Shown piece by piece: positions 7,953-16,923 of a stretch of DNA of 64,000 nt. Positions within the stretch are counted from its first letter, which is position 1; every line of letters starts with the position of its first letter. The notes beneath the pieces are model-generated. The model worked only from the letters and a program-made list of their open reading frames with translations. It was not told the DNA's origin and did not search any database. This DNA comes from Planctomycetota bacterium. Lineage in GTDB: Bacteria; Planctomycetota; Planctomycetia; Pirellulales; Pirellulaceae. A program made the position numbers and the translations under genes. The stretch is from positions 1 to 64,000 of the forward strand of contig JACNKX010000143.1 of the NCBI GenBank assembly GCA_014381825.1. Reading direction: 5' to 3'.

Positions 7953-10819
7953 TGGATCCAGGTCAATACCTACCGATGCTTCTGGGCCTCGCGGTTTTTT
8001 TGCCGCTCGGTTCTTTCTTTGTCATTCTGGTCTTTGGACCACGAATGGGCAAAGCGGGTGAGCATGCGGCGAGCTTAGCAACAGCTGCGATTGGATCGGC
8101 AGCGATCCTTTCGTTTGCATCGTTGGCGATTTGGCTTTCAAGTCATCGTCCTGGTGCCGAATCGCACGGCGAGGATCACGCTTCGCTCGCGCTACCCCGC
8201 ACGAACATCGTTGTTCGCGGACAGGAGCCAGACGCTGGTGATCACGAAGCCGAGGAGCATGCTCATGTCGAGGCCTCGAGCGATCACGAGTCGAACGGCC
8301 ATGGCGATGCCAACGATCACGCCGGAGTACCGATTCACTACACGGGTGACTTCAATGCTCCCGGCATCGGTGGTCCATGGGTTTTAGGTGAATTTGGAAA
8401 ATTGCGGCTGAGCGTCAGCTACTACATCGATTCGCTGACGGTCTGCATGTTCTGTATGGTCACGTTCATTGCGACGTTGATCCATATCTACGCGATGGGA
8501 TATATGCAGGAAGAGTTGGATGACGTTACCGATCATGAAGTCACAACGAGCGACGGCGAGCATCTGCATCGTCCAGGTCGATATCACCGCTTCTTTCAGT
8601 ATCTATCGCTATTCTGTTTCAGCATGTTAGGTCTCGTCATCGCGGGTAATATCGCGATGGTGTTTGTCTTCTGGGAGTTGGTAGGCGTTTGTTCCTACTT
8701 CCTGATCGGATTTTATGTCGAGCGCAAGAGCGCTTCGAACGCGGCCAACAAAGCCTTCATCGTCAATCGCGTCGGTGACTTCGGTATGATCCTCGGCCTG
8801 CTTGCCCTGTGGACAGGTCTCGGAACGTTTTCGTTTGGGGATTACGAGTACGTTGACACCGATGGCGAAACACATGCTGAAGTTGGAATCTTCACGCAAG
8901 TTCGCGAAGCCCAAACGCTCGTGCATGGCGATGGTCATGGCGAGAACCGCCGGATGGCTGCGCCGGATGGAATGGTTCGTTGGACCGCGCAGGATGAGAT
9001 CGGTTCGCTGGTTCGCGATCACCAGGGCTTATTCGATAGCGGCGATGAGGCTATCGGTGCAACGGACGCGGAAGCAAGCTTTCGCACGGCGGATTGGCGA
9101 AAGAAGGATTACGGCTACGGCTTGTTGGTACTTGCCGGAGTTGGCATCTTCTGTGGATGTGTCGGCAAGAGTGCTCAGTTTCCGCTTCACGTTTGGTTGC
9201 CTGATGCGATGGAAGGCCCAACTCCGGTTTCCGCGCTCGTTCACTCAGCAACGATGGTCGCGGCTGGCGTTTATTTGGTAGGTCGTTTCTATCCGGCCTT
9301 CACTCCAGAGGTGTTGCTCATCATCGCAGTTGCTGGTGTGATCACGCTCTTCATGGCCGCCACGATCGCGATCACCGCAACCGACATCAAGCGAGTTCTG
9401 GCTTACTCCACGGTCAGCCAGCTAGGCTACATGATGATGGCACTCGGTGTTGGTGGCTGGTTGGCTGGCATGATGCACCTTATCACCCACGCGTTCTTTA
9501 AGAGCCTGCTGTTTATGGGATCTGGATCGGTGATCCACGCGGTCCATACGAACGAGATGTCGGAGATGGGCGGCTTGCGGAAGAAAATGCCGGTCACGGC
9601 CTACACGATGCTGGTCGGTTGTTTGGCGATCGCGGGTGCTGGTGTGCCGTTCATCATGTCGCTGCTTGCGACAGCTGAGAATCATGAATTTCTCAAAGGC
9701 GTTGGCTTCAGCGGCTTCTACTCGAAGGATGCGATCCTCGAGCAAGCCTATTCGTTTATGCAATCGAATGACTCGGCATTTGCTGGGGTCTTCTTCCTAG
9801 CCGCAGCTGGTGGTGCAGCGATCACGGCGTTCTACATGTTCCGCATGTGGTACTTGACGTTTGCTGGCGAACCGCGAAATCAAGAACGTTACGATCACGC
9901 TCACGAATCACCTCCAACCATGTACGCTCCGCTGATCATTTTGGCGGTGATGGCAATTGGTGTTGCATGGTCGCCGTTGCAAGGAGTTATCGCTGGCACA
10001 ATCGCAACGCTTGTGTTTTTTGTCCGGCGAATTATTCGAAGTAATAAGAAGCAAGACGAATCTTCGCATGCCGCCAACCATGGCCATGCAGGAGAAGAGC
10101 ACCACGAAGACGAACACCATCACCATGATTCGCTTCCCACTTGGCTTGGCGAACTGCCCTGGGCGCTGAGCTTCCTGGCACTTGCGGTCGCCGTGATTTG
10201 GACTGCTGGCGGACTTGGCGAAGTTACGCTCGCCGGACTATTAGGTCAGGCCAATCCGGTCGATGATCACGTCGGTGTGGTTGGTGTTTGGCTGGACGGC
10301 TGGACATGGCCCGCGGTACATGCTGCTCACGAGGCAAGTGTGGTCGTTCCGGTATCGCTGATTGCAATTGGAACAGCATTCACCGGTTTTTTGCTCGCAA
10401 CGATGATGTATGGTCTGGGCTATCTCGACCCGGCTGAAGTGCGTTCCCAATTTCAAGCGATCTACCGCTTTTTGCTCAACAAGTGGTGGTTCGACGAACT
10501 CTACGACCGGATCTTTATTCGACCGACGCACCTCGTGTCTGGATGGATTTCAGGGATCGACCGAAACTGTATCGATCGATTGATCGATGGATTGGCGTCG
10601 ATCACGCGCTGGTTCTCGACGTTTTGGGCGTGGCTGGCCGATCAAACGATCGTCGATGGCTTCATCGATTGGCTCGCTGCCAGGACTCACTCACTCGGAC
10701 TCTCATTGCGTGCCGTGCAAACGGGCCGCATTCGACAATACGTGATGTTTATCGTCATCGGAGCGGTGGCGATATTCATCTTGATCAGTTTCTTTTGGAA
10801 TCCCACGCTGGCTGGATGA
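7952..10819 (+). CDS. nuoL: NADH-quinone oxidoreductase subunit L (NuoL), enlarged with His-rich insertions
   Basis: NuoL is the distal antiporter-like proton-pumping subunit. The core is clear, including AQFPLHVWLPDAMEGPTPVS followed by ALVHSATMVAAGVYLVGRFY. At 955 residues it is about 340 longer than E. coli NuoL (613). Three added segments stand out. Residues 70-126 are rich in His, Asp and Glu. Residues about 290-385 form a soluble segment between membrane helices. Residues about 703-730 contain the run HHEDEHHHHD. The frame is uninterrupted, so these are real insertions. The C-terminus (about residues 830-955) contains the FDELYDRIF segment seen in other NuoL proteins. Confidence 0.95.
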   Translation: MDPGQYLPMLLGLAVFLPLGSFFVILVFGPRMGKAGEHAASLATAAIGSAAILSFASLAIWLSSHRPGAESHGEDHASLALPRTNIVVRGQEPDAGDHEAEEHAHVEASSDHESNGHGDANDHAGVPIHYTGDFNAPGIGGPWVLGEFGKLRLSVSYYIDSLTVCMFCMVTFIATLIHIYAMGYMQEELDDVTDHEVTTSDGEHLHRPGRYHRFFQYLSLFCFSMLGLVIAGNIAMVFVFWELVGVCSYFLIGFYVERKSASNAANKAFIVNRVGDFGMILGLLALWTGLGTFSFGDYEYVDTDGETHAEVGIFTQVREAQTLVHGDGHGENRRMAAPDGMVRWTAQDEIGSLVRDHQGLFDSGDEAIGATDAEASFRTADWRKKDYGYGLLVLAGVGIFCGCVGKSAQFPLHVWLPDAMEGPTPVSALVHSATMVAAGVYLVGRFYPAFTPEVLLIIAVAGVITLFMAATIAITATDIKRVLAYSTVSQLGYMMMALGVGGWLAGMMHLITHAFFKSLLFMGSGSVIHAVHTNEMSEMGGLRKKMPVTAYTMLVGCLAIAGAGVPFIMSLLATAENHEFLKGVGFSGFYSKDAILEQAYSFMQSNDSAFAGVFFLAAAGGAAITAFYMFRMWYLTFAGEPRNQERYDHAHESPPTMYAPLIILAVMAIGVAWSPLQGVIAGTIATLVFFVRRIIRSNKKQDESSHAANHGHAGEEHHEDEHHHHDSLPTWLGELPWALSFLALAVAVIWTAGGLGEVTLAGLLGQANPVDDHVGVVGVWLDGWTWPAVHAAHEASVVVPVSLIAIGTAFTGFLLATMMYGLGYLDPAEVRSQFQAIYRFLLNKWWFDELYDRIFIRPTHLVSGWISGIDRNCIDRLIDGLASITRWFSTFWAWLADQTIVDGFIDWLAARTHSLGLSLRAVQTGRIRQYVMFIVIGAVAIFILISFFWNPTLAG

Positions 10820-10822
10820 TCG

Positions 10823-12958
10823 ATGTTTGATCCGCTGCTACTACTAAGTCTAATTGTGTTTCTGCCGGTCCTCGGCGCCCTGGTCTTGGCATTCGTGCCG
10901 AGCGGTAAGGACGATGTAGCTCGCTACATCACTCTGGGATTCACCATCGCGGTCCTCGTTGTAAGCGTAGTTGGTTTCTTCGGTGATGGAGCAACGCATT
11001 TCGAGGACGATGTGGCATCGATGCAGAGCGTCTTCAATCTGCCGTGGATCGATTCGTTCGACATCGAATACTACATGGGCCTGGATGGAATCAGCTTTCC
11101 GCTAGTCATGCTGACCGCCCTCGTAAGTGTATTGGCGATGGGTGCCAGTTGGTCGATTAAGAAGCATGTCAAAGGCTACTGCATCCTGTTCCTGTTGCTT
11201 GAAACGGGAATGCTGGGTGTCTTTATGTCGCTCGACTTCTTCCTGTTCTACGTGTTCTGGGAAGTCATGCTCCTGCCGATGTACTTCCTGATCGGAATCT
11301 GGGGCGGTGAACGGCGTGAGTATGCCGCGATCAAGTTCTTCCTCTACACGCTGGTTGGCAGTGTGTTGATGTTGATTGCGATTCTGATGTTGTACTTCAA
11401 CAGCGATTTAAACAAAATCGCCGAAGTCTCAACGCTGACACAAGACCGTGAGGTTGCAGCTGTCGACTGGGACAGTCTGCATATCTCGCCTGAAGTTGAG
11501 CGACTTCTTGGACGTACGACCAACGGTGACCTCTCGTTGATGCGAACTGACGAACACAGCGAGGAAGAACTGGAAATCATTTTTGGAAGTTCGCCGGATG
11601 ATCAGTCGAACGTAGTCGTCAACGGTTGCACGATCAATGTTAACTTAGCCGACGGTCACAAAACTGCCGCGGACGCCACGCGGGCGATTAATGCAAGCGA
11701 AGCGGCGTCAGCTCTAGTTACCGCCAGTCTGTCTGGAGACCAAGGGAACGGAAGCTTTACCTTAACCGGCAGCACGCTGCCCGCCGGTGGCAAACCCGTT
11801 CACACGTTTAACTTGCTCGCGCTCGCTGCGATCGGCCAGCACACAGATTGCTTCGACGACGCCTTGCTATTTGGATGGACGATCCAGCGGTGGTGTTTTA
11901 TTCTGCTGTTCATCGGCTTCGCGATCAAAGTTCCTTGCGTGCCGGTACACACATGGTTGCCCGATGCACACGTCCAAGCGCCGACGCCAATCTCGATGAT
12001 TCTGGCCGGCGTTTTGCTGAAGATGGGCGGCTACGGAATCATTCGCATCTGCTACCCGATCTGTCCGGCAGGTGGATACGAACTGGCTTATCTCGTCTGT
12101 GCGCTTGGTGTCGTCAGCATGGTTTATGGTGCCTTCGCTGCGATGGCTCAGACGGATTTCAAGCGATTGGTCGCGTACAGCTCGGTCAGCCACATGGGTT
12201 ACGTTGTCTTGGGACTCGGCGTTTGGTCGGCTCGCAGCGGCAACCTTTACAACTCCGACTACTGGAACATGGGTATGCAAGGTGCCATGTTCCAGATGAT
12301 CGCTCACGGAATCAGCTCGACGGGCATGTTCTTTATGGTCGGAGTGATCTACGACCGCGTGCATCATCGCGATCTCAATAAGTTCGGCGGACTGTTTTCC
12401 AAGATGCCCGTCTACACTTCCTTGGCCATCATCATCTTCTTCGCGGGGCTCGGTTTGCCCGGTTTGTGTGGCTTCCCCGGCGAAGTGTTTGTGGTCTTGT
12501 CGTCGTTCGCGTTCAGCCCCTTGTTGGCGATCATTTCTGCAACCGTTGTTGTATTGACCGCGGGCTATATTCTGTGGGCCGTGCAACGCGTCTTTCTCGG
12601 CGCCGAGTACAAGGGACCCCACCCAGAAGCACTTGTGCCCGCCACGTTACGTGAGAACGCGATCGCCATTGTTCTATGTGTACTTGCAGTAGTCTTCGGG
12701 GTCTTTCCGTATCAAACGATTCTTATCCACATGGACAAAACAGTCGATGCGCAAGCGGCCAGTTTGACCGAATGGAGCAAACGCTACGATGTGGCACATC
12801 CACCAAAGGATGAATCAGGTGTTGCTCGTCAGGAAGTGCAAGATACGAACGAACAGTTTCCAGTTGTCGCACCGCAAGCCGCTGACAACGGAGCAGAAGC
12901 CACAGAGTTAACCGCCGTCACTGTCCAAGCATCACCTACCGTCATTGATCGACAATAG
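10823..12958 (+). CDS. nuoM: NADH-quinone oxidoreductase subunit M (NuoM), with flagellin-motif-like insertion
   Basis: NuoM is an antiporter-like proton-pumping subunit. Conserved motifs include FYVFWEVMLLPMYFLIGIWG with the key Glu, and VPVHTWLPDAHVQAPTPIS. The protein has 711 residues against about 500 normally. Residues about 193-326 are an insertion between membrane helices. Its second half (about 261-319) has the pattern VVVNGCTINV, then AADATRAIN, then ALVTASL and SFTLTGST, which resembles the Flagellin_IN-type motif found in flagellins and some large planctomycete surface proteins. The C-terminal 60 residues are a polar tail. It starts 3 nt after nuoL. Confidence 0.95.
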   Translation: MFDPLLLLSLIVFLPVLGALVLAFVPSGKDDVARYITLGFTIAVLVVSVVGFFGDGATHFEDDVASMQSVFNLPWIDSFDIEYYMGLDGISFPLVMLTALVSVLAMGASWSIKKHVKGYCILFLLLETGMLGVFMSLDFFLFYVFWEVMLLPMYFLIGIWGGERREYAAIKFFLYTLVGSVLMLIAILMLYFNSDLNKIAEVSTLTQDREVAAVDWDSLHISPEVERLLGRTTNGDLSLMRTDEHSEEELEIIFGSSPDDQSNVVVNGCTINVNLADGHKTAADATRAINASEAASALVTASLSGDQGNGSFTLTGSTLPAGGKPVHTFNLLALAAIGQHTDCFDDALLFGWTIQRWCFILLFIGFAIKVPCVPVHTWLPDAHVQAPTPISMILAGVLLKMGGYGIIRICYPICPAGGYELAYLVCALGVVSMVYGAFAAMAQTDFKRLVAYSSVSHMGYVVLGLGVWSARSGNLYNSDYWNMGMQGAMFQMIAHGISSTGMFFMVGVIYDRVHHRDLNKFGGLFSKMPVYTSLAIIIFFAGLGLPGLCGFPGEVFVVLSSFAFSPLLAIISATVVVLTAGYILWAVQRVFLGAEYKGPHPEALVPATLRENAIAIVLCVLAVVFGVFPYQTILIHMDKTVDAQAASLTEWSKRYDVAHPPKDESGVARQEVQDTNEQFPVVAPQAADNGAEATELTAVTVQASPTVIDRQ

Positions 12959-12960
12959 CC

Positions 12961-14811
12961 GTGAATCTGCACGAACTCGTTAGCGAACTGATCATCGATA
13001 CCAAGGGCTCTGTGTCCGAAGGGTTATTCTCCCTTCCGAGCGCGGATTCGAGTCTCGGCGTGTTCAAGCCGGAGCTGTGCTTGTGCGCGACGATCGTTTT
13101 GCTGCTGTTCATTCGGTTGTTCAATGGCGGTCGCAAGGTCGATCTCTTTTGGGTAATGCTGGCGGGAACTGGCGCAGCGTTGGTCTTCTCGTCTCCGTGG
13201 ACATATCTCGGTAGCAACGCGCCCAGCCTCAGTGTCATCGACGGTGTGAGCCGGATGGAGATCTTCACCGGAATGCTCGTCTACGACGGCTTTACGGTAT
13301 ACATGCGGAGTGTTTTGATCGGCTTCGCGTTCCTGTTCGCGATTTTTACGAAGCTCTCCGGCATTCCGGATCGAGAAGACGGAGCAGACATCTACACACT
13401 CGTGCTTGGCTCGACGTTAGGGATGTGCTTGATGGCTTCCGCGAACCATTTGCTGATGGTCTTCATGGCTGTCGAAATGGCCAGCGTTCCGTCGTATGCG
13501 TTGGCAGGAATGTTGAAAGGTCGCCGTACTGCTAGTGAAGCAGCGCTGAAGTACTCCGTTTACGGTGCTGGTGCGGCTGGAGTCATGTTGTATGGAATCA
13601 GCCTCGTTGCGGGCCTGATGAACACGGCTCATTTGCCCACGATGGCGGTTCAACTTGCAGAGAAATTGCCCGGGATGCCGGGTGAAGAAGTCATGGTCCT
13701 TGCCCTCGGCGGCATGATGATCATGGTCGGACTTGCGTTCAAGCTGTCCGCGGTTCCGTTCCACTTCTGGGCACCGGATGTATTTGAAGGTGCGTGTGCG
13801 GAAGTTAACGCGTTTTTGAGTATTGCCTCCAAAGCCGCGGCCTTGGCATTGCTGGTTAGAGTCGCCATCGGATTCGGAGCGATTCCGCCAACCGGCGTCC
13901 AACCCGGGCATTTCTCGCAACCTCCCGCGACGCAAACAGCGTCGTTAGATAATTCGGAGGGCGGTCTATACGCGCTCGCAGACGAAGCGGCCGACGAGCC
14001 AACGCCTGCTAATGACGGCGACGCTGATGAGGCTCACGCCGGCAATCATCATGCGGCCGTGGGGACGGTTGACGGATTGGCAGCGTCGCGGATGTTCATG
14101 GCCAAGTTAATCGCTTTACTGGCCGCGATCACATGCACGTTTGGCAATCTCGCCGCTTACGGGCAAACGAATATAAAACGCCTTCTGGCATACTCGACGA
14201 TTGCTCATGCTGGGTACATGATGATGAGCGTGGCGGCATTCTTGGTTATGGCAGGCGACGCTCCGCTGCAAGCGCAGAACGCGATTGCTGCTCTAGCGAT
14301 TTACATCGTGACCTACGTGTTCATGAATCTGGGTGCGTTTGCCATTATCGCGTTCCTTCGCAACGCCTTGCACAGTGAAGAGATCGCCGACTATGCGGGC
14401 CTACTGCGGCGCTGTCCCGTAACCGTGATCTGCTTTTCGTTGATTATGTTCAGTCTTGTCGGACTACCTCCGCTCGCCGGCTTTATCGGCAAGTTTGCGA
14501 TCTTCGCCTCGCTGGTCGAAGGTTACCAAGTTAGCCTCGGTGCCGGTCATCCTGCTGGATTCTTGATGGTTCTCTTGGTGATTGGCGGCATGAATACAGC
14601 GATCAGTTTGTTCTACTACTTGCGCGTTGTGAAAGTCATGACGATGGAAGAGGAACCAGCAGATCGACGACCGTTCGTCTATCCAGAAGTTTCGCTCCAA
14701 GGAGCATTCGTTTGGCTGGTCACCGCTCCGACAGTTTTGCTGATGTTGAATTGGAACGCGTTGAGCGAATGGGCGCGCGTGGCAACCGAGTATCTATTGG
14801 CTGCCGCTTAA
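12961..14811 (+). CDS. nuoN: NADH-quinone oxidoreductase subunit N (NuoN), with acidic insertion
   Basis: NuoN is the third antiporter-like subunit. Conserved parts include FMAVEMASVPSYALAG, KLSAVPFHFWAPDVFEGA and NIKRLLAYSTIAHAGYMMM. It has 616 residues against about 480-500 normally. Residues about 310-370 form an acidic, Ala- and His-containing insertion, again between membrane helices. Translation starts at GTG 12961, 2 nt after the nuoM stop. It closes the nuo run. Confidence 0.94.
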   Translation: MNLHELVSELIIDTKGSVSEGLFSLPSADSSLGVFKPELCLCATIVLLLFIRLFNGGRKVDLFWVMLAGTGAALVFSSPWTYLGSNAPSLSVIDGVSRMEIFTGMLVYDGFTVYMRSVLIGFAFLFAIFTKLSGIPDREDGADIYTLVLGSTLGMCLMASANHLLMVFMAVEMASVPSYALAGMLKGRRTASEAALKYSVYGAGAAGVMLYGISLVAGLMNTAHLPTMAVQLAEKLPGMPGEEVMVLALGGMMIMVGLAFKLSAVPFHFWAPDVFEGACAEVNAFLSIASKAAALALLVRVAIGFGAIPPTGVQPGHFSQPPATQTASLDNSEGGLYALADEAADEPTPANDGDADEAHAGNHHAAVGTVDGLAASRMFMAKLIALLAAITCTFGNLAAYGQTNIKRLLAYSTIAHAGYMMMSVAAFLVMAGDAPLQAQNAIAALAIYIVTYVFMNLGAFAIIAFLRNALHSEEIADYAGLLRRCPVTVICFSLIMFSLVGLPPLAGFIGKFAIFASLVEGYQVSLGAGHPAGFLMVLLVIGGMNTAISLFYYLRVVKVMTMEEEPADRRPFVYPEVSLQGAFVWLVTAPTVLLMLNWNALSEWARVATEYLLAAA

Positions 14812-14823
14812 GGGCGTTGATCT

Positions 14824-15258
14824 ATGAGTGAAGCAACAACGAACCGCCTGCTCAATCGACTGGTTGCGATGCACAATTGCTCGTTACCCGCTTATCTGAC
14901 TTATGCCGCCCCGGCTTGGCATCGTGGTGAGGAGACTGCCAAAGAAACACTCCGCTTGATGGCAGCCGATCAACGTGATACATCCGATCGACTTGCGGAG
15001 ATGGTCACCGAGGGCGGAGGTGTGGTCGACAACGGAGAGTTTCCGATCTACTACACCGGATACCACGACCTGTCCTTTGACTTTCTGTTGAATGAAATCA
15101 TTAAAGAGCAGAAGCTGGATATCGCCGAAATCGGGCAAGTCGTCGAGCAACTGAGTTTGGTGCCGATGGCCAAGGCCTTGGCCGAGGAAACGCTTGGTGC
15201 GGCGAAGGGGCATCTCGAGTCGCTCGAAGAGCTACAGCAAGCATCAGCGACTTCCTAA
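14824..15258 (+). CDS. Small helical protein of unknown function
   Basis: A 144-residue soluble protein, predicted nearly all helical, with His, Glu and Asp spaced along the first three helices (for example AWHRGEE near residue 36). This could fit a ferritin-like or hemerythrin-like four-helix bundle, but no complete metal-binding motif is evident. It starts 12 nt after nuoN, so it may be co-transcribed with the complex I genes. I do not recognise a named family. Confidence 0.7.
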   Translation: MSEATTNRLLNRLVAMHNCSLPAYLTYAAPAWHRGEETAKETLRLMAADQRDTSDRLAEMVTEGGGVVDNGEFPIYYTGYHDLSFDFLLNEIIKEQKLDIAEIGQVVEQLSLVPMAKALAEETLGAAKGHLESLEELQQASATS

Positions 15259-15290
15259 CTTGATCGCCGGACCGCGTCCCGAGTTTGAAC

Positions 15291-16070
15291 ATGCGGCTCT
15301 TTGACACGCATTGCCATCTGGACGACGAGCAGTTTGATTCCAATCGTGACGATATCGTCCAGCGCGCGGTGCAAGCAGGCGTCGGCACGATTCTCGCCGT
15401 TGGCACGACCGCTGACTCAAGTCTTGCTTCCGTTGGATTAGCCCAGCAGTACGAAACTGTATTGGCCGCGGTCGGGGTCCAACCGAACTATTGTGCGGAA
15501 GCCGCCGCTGGCGATTGGGACAAGGTCGTCGAATTAGCGAACTCGCCCAGGGTTGTCGCGCTAGGCGAGACGGGCCTTGATCGGTATTGGGATCACACGC
15601 CGTTCGATGTTCAAGAGGATTACTTCGATCGCCACATTCAGCTCTCCCAAAGGCGAGACCTGCCCTTCATCGTTCATCTGCGCGATTGCGAAGAGGACAT
15701 CCTGCGCATGCTGCGCGAGGCGCGGTTGCGCGGTGCGTTACAAGGCGTGATGCATTCTTACACAGGTTCCGCCGCTGGTGCCGCCGCATGCATCGAGCTC
15801 GGTCTGTACGTCAGCTTCGCTGGGATGGTGACATACAAAAAGTCAGACGAACTGCGTGAAATCGCAGCAACAATTCCGGACGATCGCATTCTGCTTGAGA
15901 CCGACGCACCCTATCTCTCGCCGCACCCCAAGAGAGGTCAACGCCCCAACGAGCCAGCCTTGGTCGTTCACACGGCCACCTGCCTTGCCGAAGCACGCGG
16001 AACTTCGCTCGAATCGTTTGCAGAGCTAACAACGGCGAACGCAAATAGGTTGTTCAAGCCAAGTCGCTAG
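15291..16070 (+). CDS. tatD: TatD family metal-dependent hydrolase
   Basis: A TIM-barrel metallohydrolase of about 259 residues. Ligand motifs are complete: DTHCHLD at the N-terminus, GETGLD near residue 90, HLRDCEEDI near 125, MHSYTG near 153, and ETDAPYLSP near 202. Family members act as 3'-5' exonucleases or deoxyribonucleases in the cytoplasm. ATG at 15291 is chosen over TTG at 15285 because the protein then begins MRLFDTHCHLD, as is typical. Which paralogue (TatD, YcfH or YjjV type) cannot be told by eye. Confidence 0.92.
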   Translation: MRLFDTHCHLDDEQFDSNRDDIVQRAVQAGVGTILAVGTTADSSLASVGLAQQYETVLAAVGVQPNYCAEAAAGDWDKVVELANSPRVVALGETGLDRYWDHTPFDVQEDYFDRHIQLSQRRDLPFIVHLRDCEEDILRMLREARLRGALQGVMHSYTGSAAGAAACIELGLYVSFAGMVTYKKSDELREIAATIPDDRILLETDAPYLSPHPKRGQRPNEPALVVHTATCLAEARGTSLESFAELTTANANRLFKPSR

Positions 16071-16137
16071 ACGATCCCCCGTGCATGCGCTAAACTCGCC
16101 TCAAGATTACGGCTGTCAAAGTAACGGAGATCCGATC

Positions 16138-16731
16138 ATGGTCAAAACAGCGAGTACGATGTTACCACTTGGTACGAAGGCCCCCGAATTCTCTTTGATC
16201 AATGTCGACGGTCAAACTGTCTCGTTGTCGGACCTTGAAAGTGCTCCAGCATTGCTTGTGATGTTCATGTGTAACCACTGTCCCTTCGTCAAACACATCG
16301 CGTCGGAATTGGCTCGGCTTGGACACGAGTACCAATCGCGAGGCGTCGCCGTTGTGGGAATCAGTTCGAATGACGTAAGCGGTCATCCAGCCGACTCGCC
16401 TGAACAAATGATTCATGAAGCCGAGCTTCAAGGCTATTCATTCGCGTATCTGTACGACGAGACGCAAGAAGTCGCCAAGGCCTACAAAGCCGCATGCACC
16501 CCCGACTTCTTCCTGTTTGATGGCGAGCAGAAACTCGTTTATCGCGGCCAACTCGACGCAAGTCGTCCCGGCAACGAAATTCCCGTCACTGGTGAAGACC
16601 TCCGTCGAGCTATCGATACGGTCTTGACGGGCGAGGCCGTGCCTGAAGACCAAACGCCTAGCGTCGGTTGCAACATCAAATGGAAAGAAGGTTGCGAGCC
16701 GAATTACTTCAATCCAGCTGGAACCGGGTAG
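16138..16731 (+). CDS. Thioredoxin-fold protein (AhpC/TSA or TlpA-like)
   Basis: A 197-residue protein with APEFSLINVDGQTVSL and an active-site-like FMCNHCPFVKH (CxxC) near residue 40, typical of the redoxin/thioredoxin superfamily. It has no signal peptide and is probably cytoplasmic. ATG at 16138 is chosen because GGAG lies about 8 nt upstream; a GTG at 16081 would add 19 unconvincing residues. The C-terminal part ends with VGCNIKWK, a segment common in this thioredoxin-like subfamily. The substrate is unknown. Confidence 0.88.
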   Translation: MVKTASTMLPLGTKAPEFSLINVDGQTVSLSDLESAPALLVMFMCNHCPFVKHIASELARLGHEYQSRGVAVVGISSNDVSGHPADSPEQMIHEAELQGYSFAYLYDETQEVAKAYKAACTPDFFLFDGEQKLVYRGQLDASRPGNEIPVTGEDLRRAIDTVLTGEAVPEDQTPSVGCNIKWKEGCEPNYFNPAGTG

Positions 16732-16923
16732 GCCGCGAAGTTTCTGCGCGTTACTGAAACTGTCGGGCGGAACAGCTCTCCCGTGGTGACGGCGATATGT
16801 TCACCGCCAGATAGGGCTTATCGCTTCCGTCACGGATTCGGTTCGCGTTGACGCTTCAACTGGGGTAGGATTTCAAGCGTCTCAACTCCCGCAAGCCGCC
16901 CGAAGTCGTGAGTACCGTACCAC

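Noticed and set aside
8161-8330. His-rich segment of NuoL as a possible frameshift artefact
   Set aside because: The frame continues on both sides into conserved NuoL sequence, so the segment is a real in-frame insertion.
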